NCBI RefSeq assembly: GCF_900104775.1
Contig: NZ_FNSA01000001.1
Location: forward strand, 62,001-126,000
Direction: 5' to 3'
From: Tsukamurella tyrosinosolvens
Lineage (GTDB): Bacteria > Actinomycetota > Actinomycetes > Mycobacteriales > Mycobacteriaceae
DNA length: 64,000 bases
Shown: piece after piece, positions 42,158 through 50,215 of the stretch
Position numbering within the stretch: position 1 is the stretch's first letter
Layout: every line of letters begins with the position of its first letter
Translations under genes and position numbers: made by a program
Notes under the pieces: generated by a model
Database searches by the model: none
Told to the model about the DNA's origin: nothing
Seen by the model: the letters and a program-made list of their open reading frames with translations, nothing else

Positions 42158-43102
42158 TCACCCGGCGACACGCTCCCGGCGGCGGGCGTCGCGCTCGAGG
42201 GCGCGGTCCCGGGCGGCCTCGAACTTCGCCGCCCGGACGTCCAACTCGTCGACGAAGTCGCCGATCAGGTCGCGCATCCGCGCGGCCTCGCCCGACAGGT
42301 CGGTGCGCTCGAGCAACCCCCAGTGGCGCAGCACCGGCACCACCACTGCGTCGCGGTGCTGGCGCAGGTCGTAGATGCCGCTCTTGGCCATGAGGACGGC
42401 GTCGCGCCGGAAGTGCGGCAGCGCCGCGCCGGGCATCTGGAAGTTGGTGAGCACGGCATGGATCGCGGCCAGGGCCTGCGCCGGCGCGACCTCGATCGCG
42501 GCGCCGAGGATGTTGCGATAGAAGAGCATGTGCAGGTTCTCGTCGGCGGCGACGCGGGCCAGCATCCGGTCGGCGACGGGGTCGTCGCAGACCGCGGCGG
42601 TGTTGCGGTGGCTGATCCTGGTCGCGAGCTCCTGGAACGTCACGTAGCTCACCGACAGCAGCATCGAGTTCATCCCGGGCGCGAAGCCGTGCTGCATCTG
42701 CGTCATCCGCAGGTCCTCGAGTTCGACGGGATCCACCCCACGGGTCACGGTGAGGTAGTCGCGCAGCACGATCGAGTGCCGTGCCTCCTCGGCGGTCCAC
42801 CGGTGCACCCAGTAGCCCCAGGCCCCGTCGAGCGTGAAGTTCTCGGCGATCTCGCGGTGGTAGCTCGGCAGGTTGTCCTCGGTGAGCAGGTTCATCACCA
42901 GCGCGGCCCGCGCGACCGGCGACAGCGCGGAGTCGTTCTCCTGGAAGTCCTCGCCGCCGAGCGCCGCGAAGTCGCGGCCGCGGCTCCACGGCACGTAGTC
43001 GTGCGGGTGCCAGTCGACCGCCTGCCGCAGGTGCCGGTCGACCTCCCGCTCGGCGGTCTCCGAGAGCTCGTACAGCAGTTCCAGGTCGGTCAGATCACTC
43101 AT
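42158..43102 (-). CDS. Acyl-[acyl-carrier-protein] desaturase (DesA-like)
   Basis: A 314-residue soluble diiron desaturase related to stearoyl-ACP desaturases and mycobacterial DesA1/DesA2. Diiron ligands are recognisable as LTEDNLPSYHREI (near residue 72), WTAEEARHSIVLRD (near 103) and the late helix RVAADENLHMLFYRN (near 188), each contributing Glu or Glu-x-x-His. It would introduce a double bond into an ACP-bound acyl chain, possibly for mycolic or membrane fatty acids. The long upstream frame is not coding. It is divergent from devR across 195 bases that hold DosR-type boxes, so it may be hypoxia-responsive. Confidence 0.88.
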   Translation of the reverse strand: MSDLTDLELLYELSETAEREVDRHLRQAVDWHPHDYVPWSRGRDFAALGGEDFQENDSALSPVARAALVMNLLTEDNLPSYHREIAENFTLDGAWGYWVHRWTAEEARHSIVLRDYLTVTRGVDPVELEDLRMTQMQHGFAPGMNSMLLSVSYVTFQELATRISHRNTAAVCDDPVADRMLARVAADENLHMLFYRNILGAAIEVAPAQALAAIHAVLTNFQMPGAALPHFRRDAVLMAKSGIYDLRQHRDAVVVPVLRHWGLLERTDLSGEAARMRDLIGDFVDELDVRAAKFEAARDRALERDARRRERVAG

Positions 43103-43197
43103 GGTTCCCAGCCTGGTCCGCCGCCGCCGGAACGGGCAGTGGCGATGGTCCCCGACGGCGTCCCGCATCCGGGCCCGGTACTGCGTCACCCCTGGTG

Positions 43198-43234
43198 AGG
43201 ACGTGCGTACCGGTGCGCCCGGGACGTATGTCCC
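43198..43234. promoter_or_regulatory. DosR-type binding boxes between desaturase and devR
   Basis: GGGACGTATGTCCC (43221-43234) is a GGGAC-N4-GTCCC palindrome with the spacing of the DosR/DevR consensus core GGGACTWWAGTCCC. A weaker copy, AGGACGTGCGTACC, lies 23 bases upstream (43198-43211). The pair precedes devR and the divergent desaturase gene. Confidence 0.6.
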
Positions 43235-43285
43235 GTCCTCGTCCGCCGACGGTCCGCCGAGGACGAACCCCGCCCCGGACGGGCC

Positions 43286-43291
43286 TACGCT
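43286..43291 (+). promoter_or_regulatory. -10 element for devR (leaderless)
   Basis: TACGCT, 6 bases before the ATG. The DosR-type box ends 51 bases upstream, within activation distance. Confidence 0.4.
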
Positions 43292-43297
43292 GGGAGC

Positions 43298-43945
43298 ATG
43301 TCCTCGGTATTCCTCGTCGACGACCACGAGATCGTCCGGCGCGGCCTGGCCGACCTCCTCGCCTCCGACGGCAGCCACGCCGTGGTGGGCGAGGCGTCGA
43401 CGGTCCGCGAGGCCCTCGCCCGCATCCCCGCCGTGCGCCCGGACGTCGCGGTGGTCGACGTTCGCCTGCCCGACGGGTCGGGCATCGACCTCGTCCGCGC
43501 GCTCCGCGACCAGCTGCCCGACCTGCCCTGCCTCGTGCTCACGTCGTACTCCGACGACGAGGCCCTGCTCGACGCGATCACCGCGGGCGCACAGGGCTAC
43601 GTGCTCAAGCAGATCCGGGGGACCGAACTGGTGTCGGCGATCCGGACCGTCGCGGCCGGCGGTTCGCTGCTCGATTCCGCGAGCACCGCCCGGGTCCTGC
43701 AGCGCATCCGCCGCGGCCAGGAGGCGCCGCCCGCCCCGACGGGCCTGACCGGACAGGAGGAGGCGGTGCTCGAGCTGCTCGCCGAGGGACTGACCAACAA
43801 GCAGATCGCGGAGCGGATGTTCCTGGCGGAGAAGACCGTCCGCAACCACGTCACCGGCATCCTGGCCAAGCTGGGCGTGGAGAACCGGGTGCAGGCGGCC
43901 CTGCGCGCCGCACAGTGGCGCGACGCGGGCGGGGCACGACGATGA
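43298..43945 (+). CDS. devR: NarL/DevR-type response regulator
   Basis: A 215-residue two-domain regulator. The receiver domain has the acidic pair VDDHE, phospho-acceptor Asp54 in [11 protein letters not shown], the conserved Thr/Ser in LVLTSY and Lys104 in GYVLKQI. The LuxR-type C-terminal helix-turn-helix is [20 protein letters not shown], then [21 protein letters not shown]. Spacing, Asp54 and the KQIRG segment match mycobacterial DevR/DosR, the hypoxia/NO regulator. DosR-type boxes lie upstream of it and of the kinase gene. A small gene on the opposite strand separates it from the kinase. Confidence 0.88.
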   Translation: MSSVFLVDDHEIVRRGLADLLASDGSHAVVGEASTVREALARIPAVRPDVAVVDVRLPDGSGIDLVRALRDQLPDLPCLVLTSYSDDEALLDAITAGAQGYVLKQIRGTELVSAIRTVAAGGSLLDSASTARVLQRIRRGQEAPPAPTGLTGQEEAVLELLAEGLTNKQIAERMFLAEKTVRNHVTGILAKLGVENRVQAALRAAQWRDAGGARR

Positions 43946-43950
43946 GCGGC

Positions 43951-44199
43951 TCAGGCCAGCGCCGCGCGGGCCTGCCGCCACGCGTCGACGGCGGGGGTGC
44001 CGCGCTGCACCGCGCGTTCGGCGAGCAGTCGGCCCAGGAGCCTGCACACCAGGTACTCCCAGTCGAGGTCGTCGAGGGCCGCGGTCGTGCGCACCTCGTT
44101 CCAGCGGGAGAGCCGGCCCTCGTAGGCCGCCTCGGCGAGGTCCACGACGAGAGTGCGCACGTCGGACCGGTCCAGCGGGTCGATGTCGATTCCGTTCAC
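43951..44199 (-). CDS. Small protein of unknown function between devR and the kinase
   Basis: An 82-residue acidic, helix-rich protein with a GTG start: RTLVVDLAEAAYEGRLSRWNEV, then LDDLDWEYLVCRLLGRLLAE. I do not recognise the family. It reads opposite to devR and the kinase, fills the gap between them without overlapping either, and starts 37 bases from a DosR-type box shared with the kinase promoter. Its composition is protein-like and the opposite frames lack alternatives, so I consider it real, but evidence is moderate. Confidence 0.6.
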   Translation of the reverse strand: MNGIDIDPLDRSDVRTLVVDLAEAAYEGRLSRWNEVRTTAALDDLDWEYLVCRLLGRLLAERAVQRGTPAVDAWRQARAALA

Positions 44200-44235
44200 A
44201 CCACCCAGCGTGGCGCCGAGAGGAGCTCCGCGCCA

Positions 44236-44249
44236 GGGACGTCCGTCCC
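44236..44249. promoter_or_regulatory. DosR-type binding box before the kinase gene
   Basis: GGGACGTCCGTCCC, a perfect GGGAC-N4-GTCCC palindrome, lies 33 bases before the histidine kinase start and 36 bases before the divergent small gene. It is the same motif as the box upstream of devR. Confidence 0.6.
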
Positions 44250-44282
44250 GACGGTGCTCCCCTGTCCGAGGAGGGCGATCCG

Positions 44283-45449
44283 GTGACCGCGGAGCACGAC
44301 ACCGGCGCGGAGCGGCCGGACGCCGACCTGCAGGACATCCTGAGCGCGGTGATGGTCGTGGCTCAGGGGCTGGACCTGCCCGCGACGGTGCGCCGCATCG
44401 TCACCTCCGCGATGGCGCTGGTGGACGCCCGGTACGGCGCCGTGGGCGTGAGCAACGACGACGGCTCGCTCCAGGAGTTCATCTACGTCGGCGTGGACGC
44501 TGAGACGGCGGCGCGCATCGGCGATCCCCCGTGCGGCCGCGGCCTCCTGGGGTACCTCCTGCAGGTGCAGCAACCGGTCCGGATCGCGGAGCTCTCCGAG
44601 CACCCGTCCTCGGTCGGCTTCCCGCCGAACCATCCTCCGATGCACAGCTTCCTGGGCGCGCCGATCATGGTCGGCGGGAACCTGTTCGGGTGCATCTACC
44701 TGGCGGAGAAGGCCGACGGTGTCGCGTTCACGGCCGGCGACGCGAAGGCGATCGAGATCTTCGCCGCCGCCACGGCCGTCGCGATCGACAACGCCCAGAT
44801 GCACGCGGAGACGCTGCGTCAGCAGCAGAGGCTCGGCGAGCTGCAGGTGATCGAGGAGCGCGAACGCATCGGGCGCGACCTGCACGACCACGTGATCCAG
44901 CGGATCTTCGCCGCGGGCCTCGGCCTGCAGGTGGCGCGCTCCGCCGCGGCCGACGAGCCCGTCCGCGAGCGGCTCGACGCCGCGATCGGGGAGCTCGACC
45001 GCACCATCGCCGACATCCGCTCGACCATCTTCGAGCTGTCCACGGACGGGAGCGGGCTCCGGAGCCGCCTGGTGCGGGCGGTCCGCGCGGTCGCGCACGG
45101 GGGCGGGACGTCCGTCGACGTCGGATTCTCGGGGCCGGTCGAGAGCGCGGTCGCCGACGACGGGCTCGCCCGCGATCTGGAGGCCGTGGTCACGGAGAGC
45201 GTCTCCAACGCGGTGCGCCACGCGGGCGGCACCCGCGTCACCGTCACCGTCATCGCGAGCGGCGAGGCCGTGACGGTCGAGGTGGCCGACGACGGAAAGG
45301 GTATTCCCGACGGTGGCCGGCGCAGCGGACTCCGGAACCTGGCTACCCGCGCGGAGCTGCGGGGCGGCGCCGTCGAACTGCTGCCCGCGGACCCGGGTGC
45401 CGAGCGGCCCGGCACCGTCGTGCGGTGGTCCGTCCCGCGGCGGTCCTAG
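44283..45449 (+). CDS. devS: DevS/DosS-type sensor histidine kinase with one GAF domain
   Basis: A 388-residue soluble kinase. One GAF domain (about 22-175) resembles GAF-A of mycobacterial DevS: LVDARYGAVGV, HPSSVGFPPNHPPMHSFLGAP with His117 in the place of the haem ligand, and the distal-side tyrosine in CIYLAEK. The HisKA_3 dimerisation helix carries His201 in RDLHDHVIQRIF; the ATPase domain has VTESVSNAVRHAGG and DDGKGIPDGG. Mycobacterial DevS and DosT have two GAFs; the second is missing here. GAGGAGG precedes the GTG. The stop overlaps the convergent gene in a shared CTAG. Confidence 0.85.
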   Translation: MTAEHDTGAERPDADLQDILSAVMVVAQGLDLPATVRRIVTSAMALVDARYGAVGVSNDDGSLQEFIYVGVDAETAARIGDPPCGRGLLGYLLQVQQPVRIAELSEHPSSVGFPPNHPPMHSFLGAPIMVGGNLFGCIYLAEKADGVAFTAGDAKAIEIFAAATAVAIDNAQMHAETLRQQQRLGELQVIEERERIGRDLHDHVIQRIFAAGLGLQVARSAAADEPVRERLDAAIGELDRTIADIRSTIFELSTDGSGLRSRLVRAVRAVAHGGGTSVDVGFSGPVESAVADDGLARDLEAVVTESVSNAVRHAGGTRVTVTVIASGEAVTVEVADDGKGIPDGGRRSGLRNLATRAELRGGAVELLPADPGAERPGTVVRWSVPRRS

Positions 45450-46327
45450 CCGGCGGTGGGCGCGACGAGCGTGAGCGCCTTGTACCCGCCCGCGAGGTCG
45501 GCGGCGCGGTGCAGCCCGATGTCGCGCAGCGCGGCCGCGGCCAGGGAGCTCGAGTAGCCCTCCTGGCACATCACGATCCACCGCACGTCCCAGCCGGTGG
45601 CCTCGGCGATGCGGGCGTCGGACGACGGGTCGAGTCGCCACTCCAGCACGTTCCGCTCGATGATCAGAGCGCCGTCGACCTCGCCCTCGGCGGCGCGCTG
45701 CGCCGCGGGCCGGGTGTCGACGAGGATCGCGCCGGCGTCGAGCTCGGCGCGCAGATCCTCCGCCTCGACCCGGTCGATGCGGTCCCGCGCACCCGCCAGG
45801 AGCTCGTCGATGCCGCGCCCGCCGGTGGGGCCCTCGGGTTCGTCGGTCAGTTCGCTGCGCACGCGACGGAGCCTACCGCCGGGCGTCACCTCGTAGTAGG
45901 ACATCGCGGTGAGCGGCGGGGAGTAGGCGTGCACCGAGAGGGTGGGCGTGGCGGCCTCCCCGGTCGCGGCGTCGTGGGCGTCGGCGTGCCTGGTCACGTC
46001 GTGCACCCAGCCGCGGTCGAAGGACGCCTGTCCGCCCGCGTCGATCCGCCGCTCCCGCAGGGCCTCCCCGTCCCAGCTGCGCTCCGCCAGCGCGCCCGAG
46101 ACGACGGTGAGCGCGCCCAGCGAGCCGGCGTGGTCGTGCAGCTCGGTCGAGCGCTCGGGCACCCAGCTGATGAGCCAGACGTCCACGTCGTCGTCGCCCC
46201 ACAGGCGGGTCGACCACCGCTCCCCCACCGGCCAATCGGTGGGGATCACGCGGTCGTAGTCGCCGGCACACACCTTGGCGGCCTCGGTCGCGGTGAGCGC
46301 CAGCAGGTCCGGTGCGTTCTCGGTCAT
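45446..46327 (-). CDS. Cysteine dioxygenase-like cupin fused to a rhodanese
   Basis: A 293-residue two-domain protein. Residues 1-155 are a bacterial cysteine/thiol dioxygenase cupin: STELHDHAGSLGALTVVSG supplies two iron-binding histidines and GWVHDVTRHAD the third; as in other bacterial enzymes a glycine replaces the crosslinking cysteine. Residues 165-293 are a single rhodanese domain with DTRPAAQR and catalytic Cys254 in VMCQEGYSSSLAA. Fusion suggests coupling of thiol or persulfide oxidation to sulfur transfer, with persulfide on Cys254 passed or oxidised. Substrate (cysteine, 3-mercaptopropionate, or a persulfide) is open. It converges on the kinase gene, sharing a CTAG for both stops. 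Confidence 0.85.
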   Translation of the reverse strand: MTENAPDLLALTATEAAKVCAGDYDRVIPTDWPVGERWSTRLWGDDDVDVWLISWVPERSTELHDHAGSLGALTVVSGALAERSWDGEALRERRIDAGGQASFDRGWVHDVTRHADAHDAATGEAATPTLSVHAYSPPLTAMSYYEVTPGGRLRRVRSELTDEPEGPTGGRGIDELLAGARDRIDRVEAEDLRAELDAGAILVDTRPAAQRAAEGEVDGALIIERNVLEWRLDPSSDARIAEATGWDVRWIVMCQEGYSSSLAAAALRDIGLHRAADLAGGYKALTLVAPTAG

Positions 46328-46413
46328 GCGGTTCAGTGTCGGACGGTGGGAGCGGCGGGTGAACCCTTCCGCTCACCGCGACGGAAAGCGCACGCGCCCG
46401 GTCGAGCCGGGGC

Positions 46414-47403
46414 TCAGCGGACGAGCCCCACCTTCTTGAGCCAGGTCGCCGCCACGTCCGCGGGATCGCGGCCCTCGATGTCGATCTGCCCGTTGAGCTC
46501 CTGCATGGTCTCGTTGGTGAGCAGGCGGCTGACCTTCGCCAGTACGTCCTTGATCGCGGGGTACTTCGCCAGCGCATCCGTGCGCACCTCGGGCACACCG
46601 TCGTAGGGCAGGAAGAACTTCCGGTCGTCCTCGAGCAGCTGCAGGCCGAGCTTCCGGATCCGCCCGTCGGTGGCGTAGACATCGCCGGCGAGGCAGGTGT
46701 TGCCGGAGATCGCGGAGTAGATGACGCCCGCGTCCATCGTGGTGACGGTGTTCGCCGGGGTCCCGCTGCCGAGCGGCACCTCGTACTTCTCCAACAGCCG
46801 GCCGAGACCGTCGGGGCGCGATTGGAACTCCGGGTCCACGCACAGCGAGCGCTGCGCCGGCGGAAGCCGGAACAACTCGCTGAGGGTGTTCACGTTCAGC
46901 TGCGCCTTCTGCGCCGGCGTCACCGCGAAGGCGTACGTGTTGTTGAACGGGGCCGGGGTGAGCACCTCGATGCCGTTGGCCCGCTCGGCGTCGCGGACGC
47001 GGGTCCACAGCGCCGTCGAATCGCTGATGGTCTCGGTCTGCCCCAAGTAGCTGACCCAGATGGTGCCCGTGTACTCCCAGGAGACGTCGGCGGCGCCGCT
47101 CGTCATCGCCTGCCGCGACGACATCGAGCCCGGCGCGTTGGTGAGGTCGGTGATCTCGGCGCCCGCGGCCTGCAGGATCGTGGTGCTGATCTTGCCGAGC
47201 AGGATGCCCTCGGAGAAGGACTTCGAGGTCACCGAGATCTTCGCGCCCGCCAGCGGGGTCTGTCCGTCCGCGGGTTCGGCGTGCACGAAGTGGCCCGACG
47301 AGCTCTCCAGCCCACAGCCGGCGAGCACCAGCGACAGAGCCGCCACCACGGGCAGCACCGCGCGCCGCACCCGCGCCCGGGCGGTCCCGCGCGCCGCCGT
47401 CAT
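46414..47403 (-). CDS. Osmoprotectant ABC transporter substrate-binding lipoprotein (OpuCC-like)
   Basis: A 329-residue exported lipoprotein; the signal ends in LVLAGCG with lipidated Cys30. The mature protein is an OpuAC-type binding fold: ISVTSKSFSEGILLGKI, APGSMSSRQAMTSGAADVSWEYTG with the aromatic cage region, and SLCVDPEFQSRPDG. It should bind quaternary amines such as glycine betaine or choline, or possibly ectoine. It is the fourth gene of a permease-ATPase-permease-receptor operon with four-base overlaps throughout; the frame upstream of the ATG is not coding. Confidence 0.9.
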   Translation of the reverse strand: MTAARGTARARVRRAVLPVVAALSLVLAGCGLESSSGHFVHAEPADGQTPLAGAKISVTSKSFSEGILLGKISTTILQAAGAEITDLTNAPGSMSSRQAMTSGAADVSWEYTGTIWVSYLGQTETISDSTALWTRVRDAERANGIEVLTPAPFNNTYAFAVTPAQKAQLNVNTLSELFRLPPAQRSLCVDPEFQSRPDGLGRLLEKYEVPLGSGTPANTVTTMDAGVIYSAISGNTCLAGDVYATDGRIRKLGLQLLEDDRKFFLPYDGVPEVRTDALAKYPAIKDVLAKVSRLLTNETMQELNGQIDIEGRDPADVAATWLKKVGLVR

Positions 47404-48197
47404 GCGGTCACCCCGCGCAGGCCGCGCGGCGCCAGCAGGTACTCGGCGAGCCTGGCCAGCCAGTCGATGGCGAGGGCGAGCAGCGCGACCAGGAGCGCGC
47501 CGGAGAACAGCAGCGGCGGCAGGTACAGCGTGACGCCGGTGGTGATGAGCACACCCAACCCGCCGGCACCGATGAAGGTGCCGAGCGTCGCGGTGCCGAC
47601 GAGGATGACGAGCGCGGTGCGCACGCCGTGCAGGATCACCGGCACCGACAGCGGCAGCTCCACCCGGAGCAGGGTCTGGAAGGCCGAGAAGCCCTGGCCG
47701 CGGGCGGCTTCGATGACGCGGTCGTCCACCTGGCGCAGGCCGGTGACGGTGTTCTGCAGGATCGGCAGCACAGCGTAGACGACGAGCGCCGCGACGGCGG
47801 TGCGGAATCCGGTGCCGAACCACATGGCGAACAGCACGACCATGCCGAGCACGGGCGCGGCCTGACCGACGTTGGCGAGGGCCACGATGATCGGCGCGAC
47901 GCGGGCGAACCGCTTGCGCGTCACCAGGATCCCCAGTGGGATCGCGATGAGCACGACCAACACGGCGGAGACCACGGTCAGCTGGATGTGTTCCCACACC
48001 GATTCGCCGAGCGCCGACCACTGCAGCTGCACGGCCTCCGTCTCGGAGAAGGTCTGGGTGGCGTGCCAGATCAGGTACCCGGCGAAGCCGACGACCACGA
48101 GCAGCGGTTCGAGGATCAGATCGATCGGCACGCCGCCGGCGAACCGGGGCGTGGGCCCGACGCGCGCCGTCTTCGGCGCCTTGGCGGCGGCGGTCAC
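47400..48197 (-). CDS. Osmoprotectant ABC transporter permease (OpuCD-like)
   Basis: A 265-residue inner-membrane permease with about six helices and the EAA-type coupling loop VIEAARGQGFSAFQTLLRVELP (near residue 165). IGAGGLGVLITTGVTLY and an N-terminal extra helix fit the OpuC family. GTG start overlaps the ATPase stop (GTGA), and its own stop overlaps the receptor gene ATG. Confidence 0.9.
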   Translation of the reverse strand: MTAAAKAPKTARVGPTPRFAGGVPIDLILEPLLVVVGFAGYLIWHATQTFSETEAVQLQWSALGESVWEHIQLTVVSAVLVVLIAIPLGILVTRKRFARVAPIIVALANVGQAAPVLGMVVLFAMWFGTGFRTAVAALVVYAVLPILQNTVTGLRQVDDRVIEAARGQGFSAFQTLLRVELPLSVPVILHGVRTALVILVGTATLGTFIGAGGLGVLITTGVTLYLPPLLFSGALLVALLALAIDWLARLAEYLLAPRGLRGVTA

Positions 48198-49366
48198 GAC
48201 GGGGCCGCCCGGTAGGTGTCGGCGGCCTGTTCCGGGTTCGCGATGGCCTGCCGCTCCCGGATGCGCTGCGCGACCTGCTCGATGGTGAGCGCGCCGATGA
48301 CCTTGCCGCGCTGGGTGACCAGCACGCCGCCCTGACTGGAGGCCAGCATCACGTCGAGCGCATCGGCGAGGGTCGCGGTGCGTTCCGCGACCGGCAGCCG
48401 CTGGTCGACGTAGGTCGAGACGACGGGCTTGCTCAGCACCTCGGACACGGACGGCCAGGCCCGCGGCCGGTCGTTCTCGTCGACGACCACGACCCAGCTG
48501 AGCTTCGCCTCCTTGGCCCGCGCGGCGACCTCCTCCGACGGGTCGCCCGGGCGGGCCAGGACGACGGGGGCGCTGGGAATCTCGCCGACGGAGCTGAGCG
48601 ACAGGTGCTTGAGGGTTGCACCCGATCCGACGAACTCCTCGACGAAGGCGTTGGCCGGCGACGTGAGGATCTCCTCGGGTGTGCCGAACTGCTCGATCTG
48701 GCCGCCCTCGGAGAGGATCAGCACGCGGTCGCCGAGCTTGATCGCCTCGTCGACGTCGTGCGTGACGATGACGATGGTCTTGTGCAGCTCCTCCTGGATC
48801 GCGAGGAGCTGGTCCTGCAGCCGCACGCGGGTGATGGGGTCCACCGCGCCGAAGGGCTCGTCCATGAGCAGGACGGGCGGGTCGGCCGCCAGCGCGCGGG
48901 CGACGCCGACGCGCTGCTGCTGGCCGCCGGACATCTCCTTGGGGAACCGGCTCCGGAAGGTGTCCGGGTCCAGCCCGACGAGTTCCAGCAGCTCGGTGAC
49001 CCGGGCGCGGGTGCGGGCCTTGTCCCAGCCGAGGAGGCCCGGCACCGCGCCGATGTTCTTCTCCACCGTCCAGTGCGGGAACAGGCCGCCCGCCTGGACG
49101 ACGTAGCCGATGCCCTGGCGGAGGTCGTCGGCGTCGGCCTTGGTCACGTCGGTCCCGCCGATGAGCACCCGCCCGGAGGTGGGCTCGATCAGCCGGTTGA
49201 TCATCTTCAGCGTGGTGGTCTTGCCGCAGCCCGAGGGCCCGACGATGGCCACCGTCTCGCCCGCCTCGATGGCGATCGTCAGCTCCTTGACCGCCGGCCT
49301 CTCCTGCCCGCGGTAGCGCTTGATCACCTTCTCCAGCTCGATGGCAACGCCTGTCGTCCGAGTCAT
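48194..49366 (-). CDS. Osmoprotectant ABC transporter ATPase with CBS domains (OpuCA-like)
   Basis: A 390-residue ATPase. Walker A is GPSGCGKTTT (near residue 44), the signature EMSGGQQQRVGVARAL, Walker B LLMDEPFGAVDP and the switch in IVTHDVDEAIKLGDR. Beyond residue 255 lie two CBS units (SWVVVVDENDRPRAW, then GGVLVTQRGKVIGALTIEQ), the ionic-strength sensing module of OpuA/OpuC importers. The ATG overlaps the upstream permease stop (ATGA). Confidence 0.93.
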   Translation of the reverse strand: MTRTTGVAIELEKVIKRYRGQERPAVKELTIAIEAGETVAIVGPSGCGKTTTLKMINRLIEPTSGRVLIGGTDVTKADADDLRQGIGYVVQAGGLFPHWTVEKNIGAVPGLLGWDKARTRARVTELLELVGLDPDTFRSRFPKEMSGGQQQRVGVARALAADPPVLLMDEPFGAVDPITRVRLQDQLLAIQEELHKTIVIVTHDVDEAIKLGDRVLILSEGGQIEQFGTPEEILTSPANAFVEEFVGSGATLKHLSLSSVGEIPSAPVVLARPGDPSEEVAARAKEAKLSWVVVVDENDRPRAWPSVSEVLSKPVVSTYVDQRLPVAERTATLADALDVMLASSQGGVLVTQRGKVIGALTIEQVAQRIRERQAIANPEQAADTYRAAPS

Positions 49367-50007
49367 CGCAGTCCCTTCGAGACGGTGAGGCGGCCCAGGA
49401 GCACGAGCAGACCGTCGAGTACGAGCGCGACGGCCACCACGAGAACGGTGCCCACCAGCGCGGATTCGAGTGCACCGGCGCCGCCGAGGCGGGCGAGGCC
49501 GGAGAAGATCAGGGAGCCGAGCCCCGGGCCCAGCACGTAGGCGACGACCGTCGCGACGCCGACCACGAGCTGCGTACTCACCCGGATACCGGTGAGGATC
49601 ACGGGCCAGGCGTTCGGCAGCTCGACGGTGGCCAGCACCCGCCACCGCGGCATCCCCAGCCCCCGGGCGGCCTCGACCAGCGCCGGCGGCACCGCCTGCA
49701 GCCCGACGATCGCGCTGGTCAGGATCGGCAGCGTCGCGTAGAAGGCGAGCATCGTGACCGACGGGGTGACGCCCAGCCCGAAGACGATGAGCAGCAGCGC
49801 GAGGAGCGCGAGGGACGGCACCGTCATACCGACGGACGCGACGGCGGTGGCGAACGCGGCACCCGCGCGCGAGCGGTACACCAGGGCGGCGATCGCCAGC
49901 GCGATCACCACCCCGATCACCACGCACTGGATCACCAACGAGGCGTGTTGATAGGTGAGGAAGCCGAGCTGACCCCCACGACCGTCGAGGAATCTTCGGA
50001 GGTCCAC
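49363..50007 (-). CDS. Osmoprotectant ABC transporter permease (OpuCB-like)
   Basis: A 214-residue permease and first gene of the osmolyte importer operon. Five to six helices are visible with the coupling loop LVEAARGLGMPRWRVLATVELP (near residue 120) and AYVLGPGLGSLIFSGLARLGG. The GTG start, VDLRRFLDG, is chosen because TAGGTT (minus strand, 50015-50020) lies 7 bases upstream; a longer frame exists but is arginine-rich and not hydrophobic. Confidence 0.88.
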   Translation of the reverse strand: MDLRRFLDGRGGQLGFLTYQHASLVIQCVVIGVVIALAIAALVYRSRAGAAFATAVASVGMTVPSLALLALLLIVFGLGVTPSVTMLAFYATLPILTSAIVGLQAVPPALVEAARGLGMPRWRVLATVELPNAWPVILTGIRVSTQLVVGVATVVAYVLGPGLGSLIFSGLARLGGAGALESALVGTVLVVAVALVLDGLLVLLGRLTVSKGLR

Positions 50008-50014
50008 TCGTCCG

Positions 50015-50020
50015 AACCTA
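50015..50020 (-). promoter_or_regulatory. -10 element for the osmolyte importer operon (leaderless)
   Basis: TAGGTT on the minus strand, 7 bases before the GTG at 50007. Confidence 0.4.
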
Positions 50021-50131
50021 CAGACGATGCGGGTTTCGCGCGCGGTTCGCGTCAGAGTGGGCGGAATCCGGGGCAGGTGATCACCCGGAGCGAGGCGCGC
50101 CAGAACGCGGAACCTCTCTCCCACTTCAATG

Positions 50132-50163
50132 TATAACGCACCCCGGGCCTTGCCGCAAGGCCC
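50132..50163 (+). promoter_or_regulatory. helR promoter with rifamycin-associated element
   Basis: TATAAC (50132-50137) is a good -10 hexamer. Immediately downstream, 50145-50163 read GGGCCTTGCCGCAAGGCCC, a perfect palindrome around its centre that matches the rifamycin-associated element GGGGCTTGCGGCAAGGCCC at 17 of 19 positions. The RAE is known to mediate induction of rifamycin-resistance genes in actinobacteria. It would lie in the transcribed leader, about 53 bases before the ATG. Confidence 0.78.
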
Positions 50164-50215
50164 CGTCGGGGGCGCATACTCGCTGGCCGGATCCGATTTC
50201 TGTCGAGGTGGGTGC

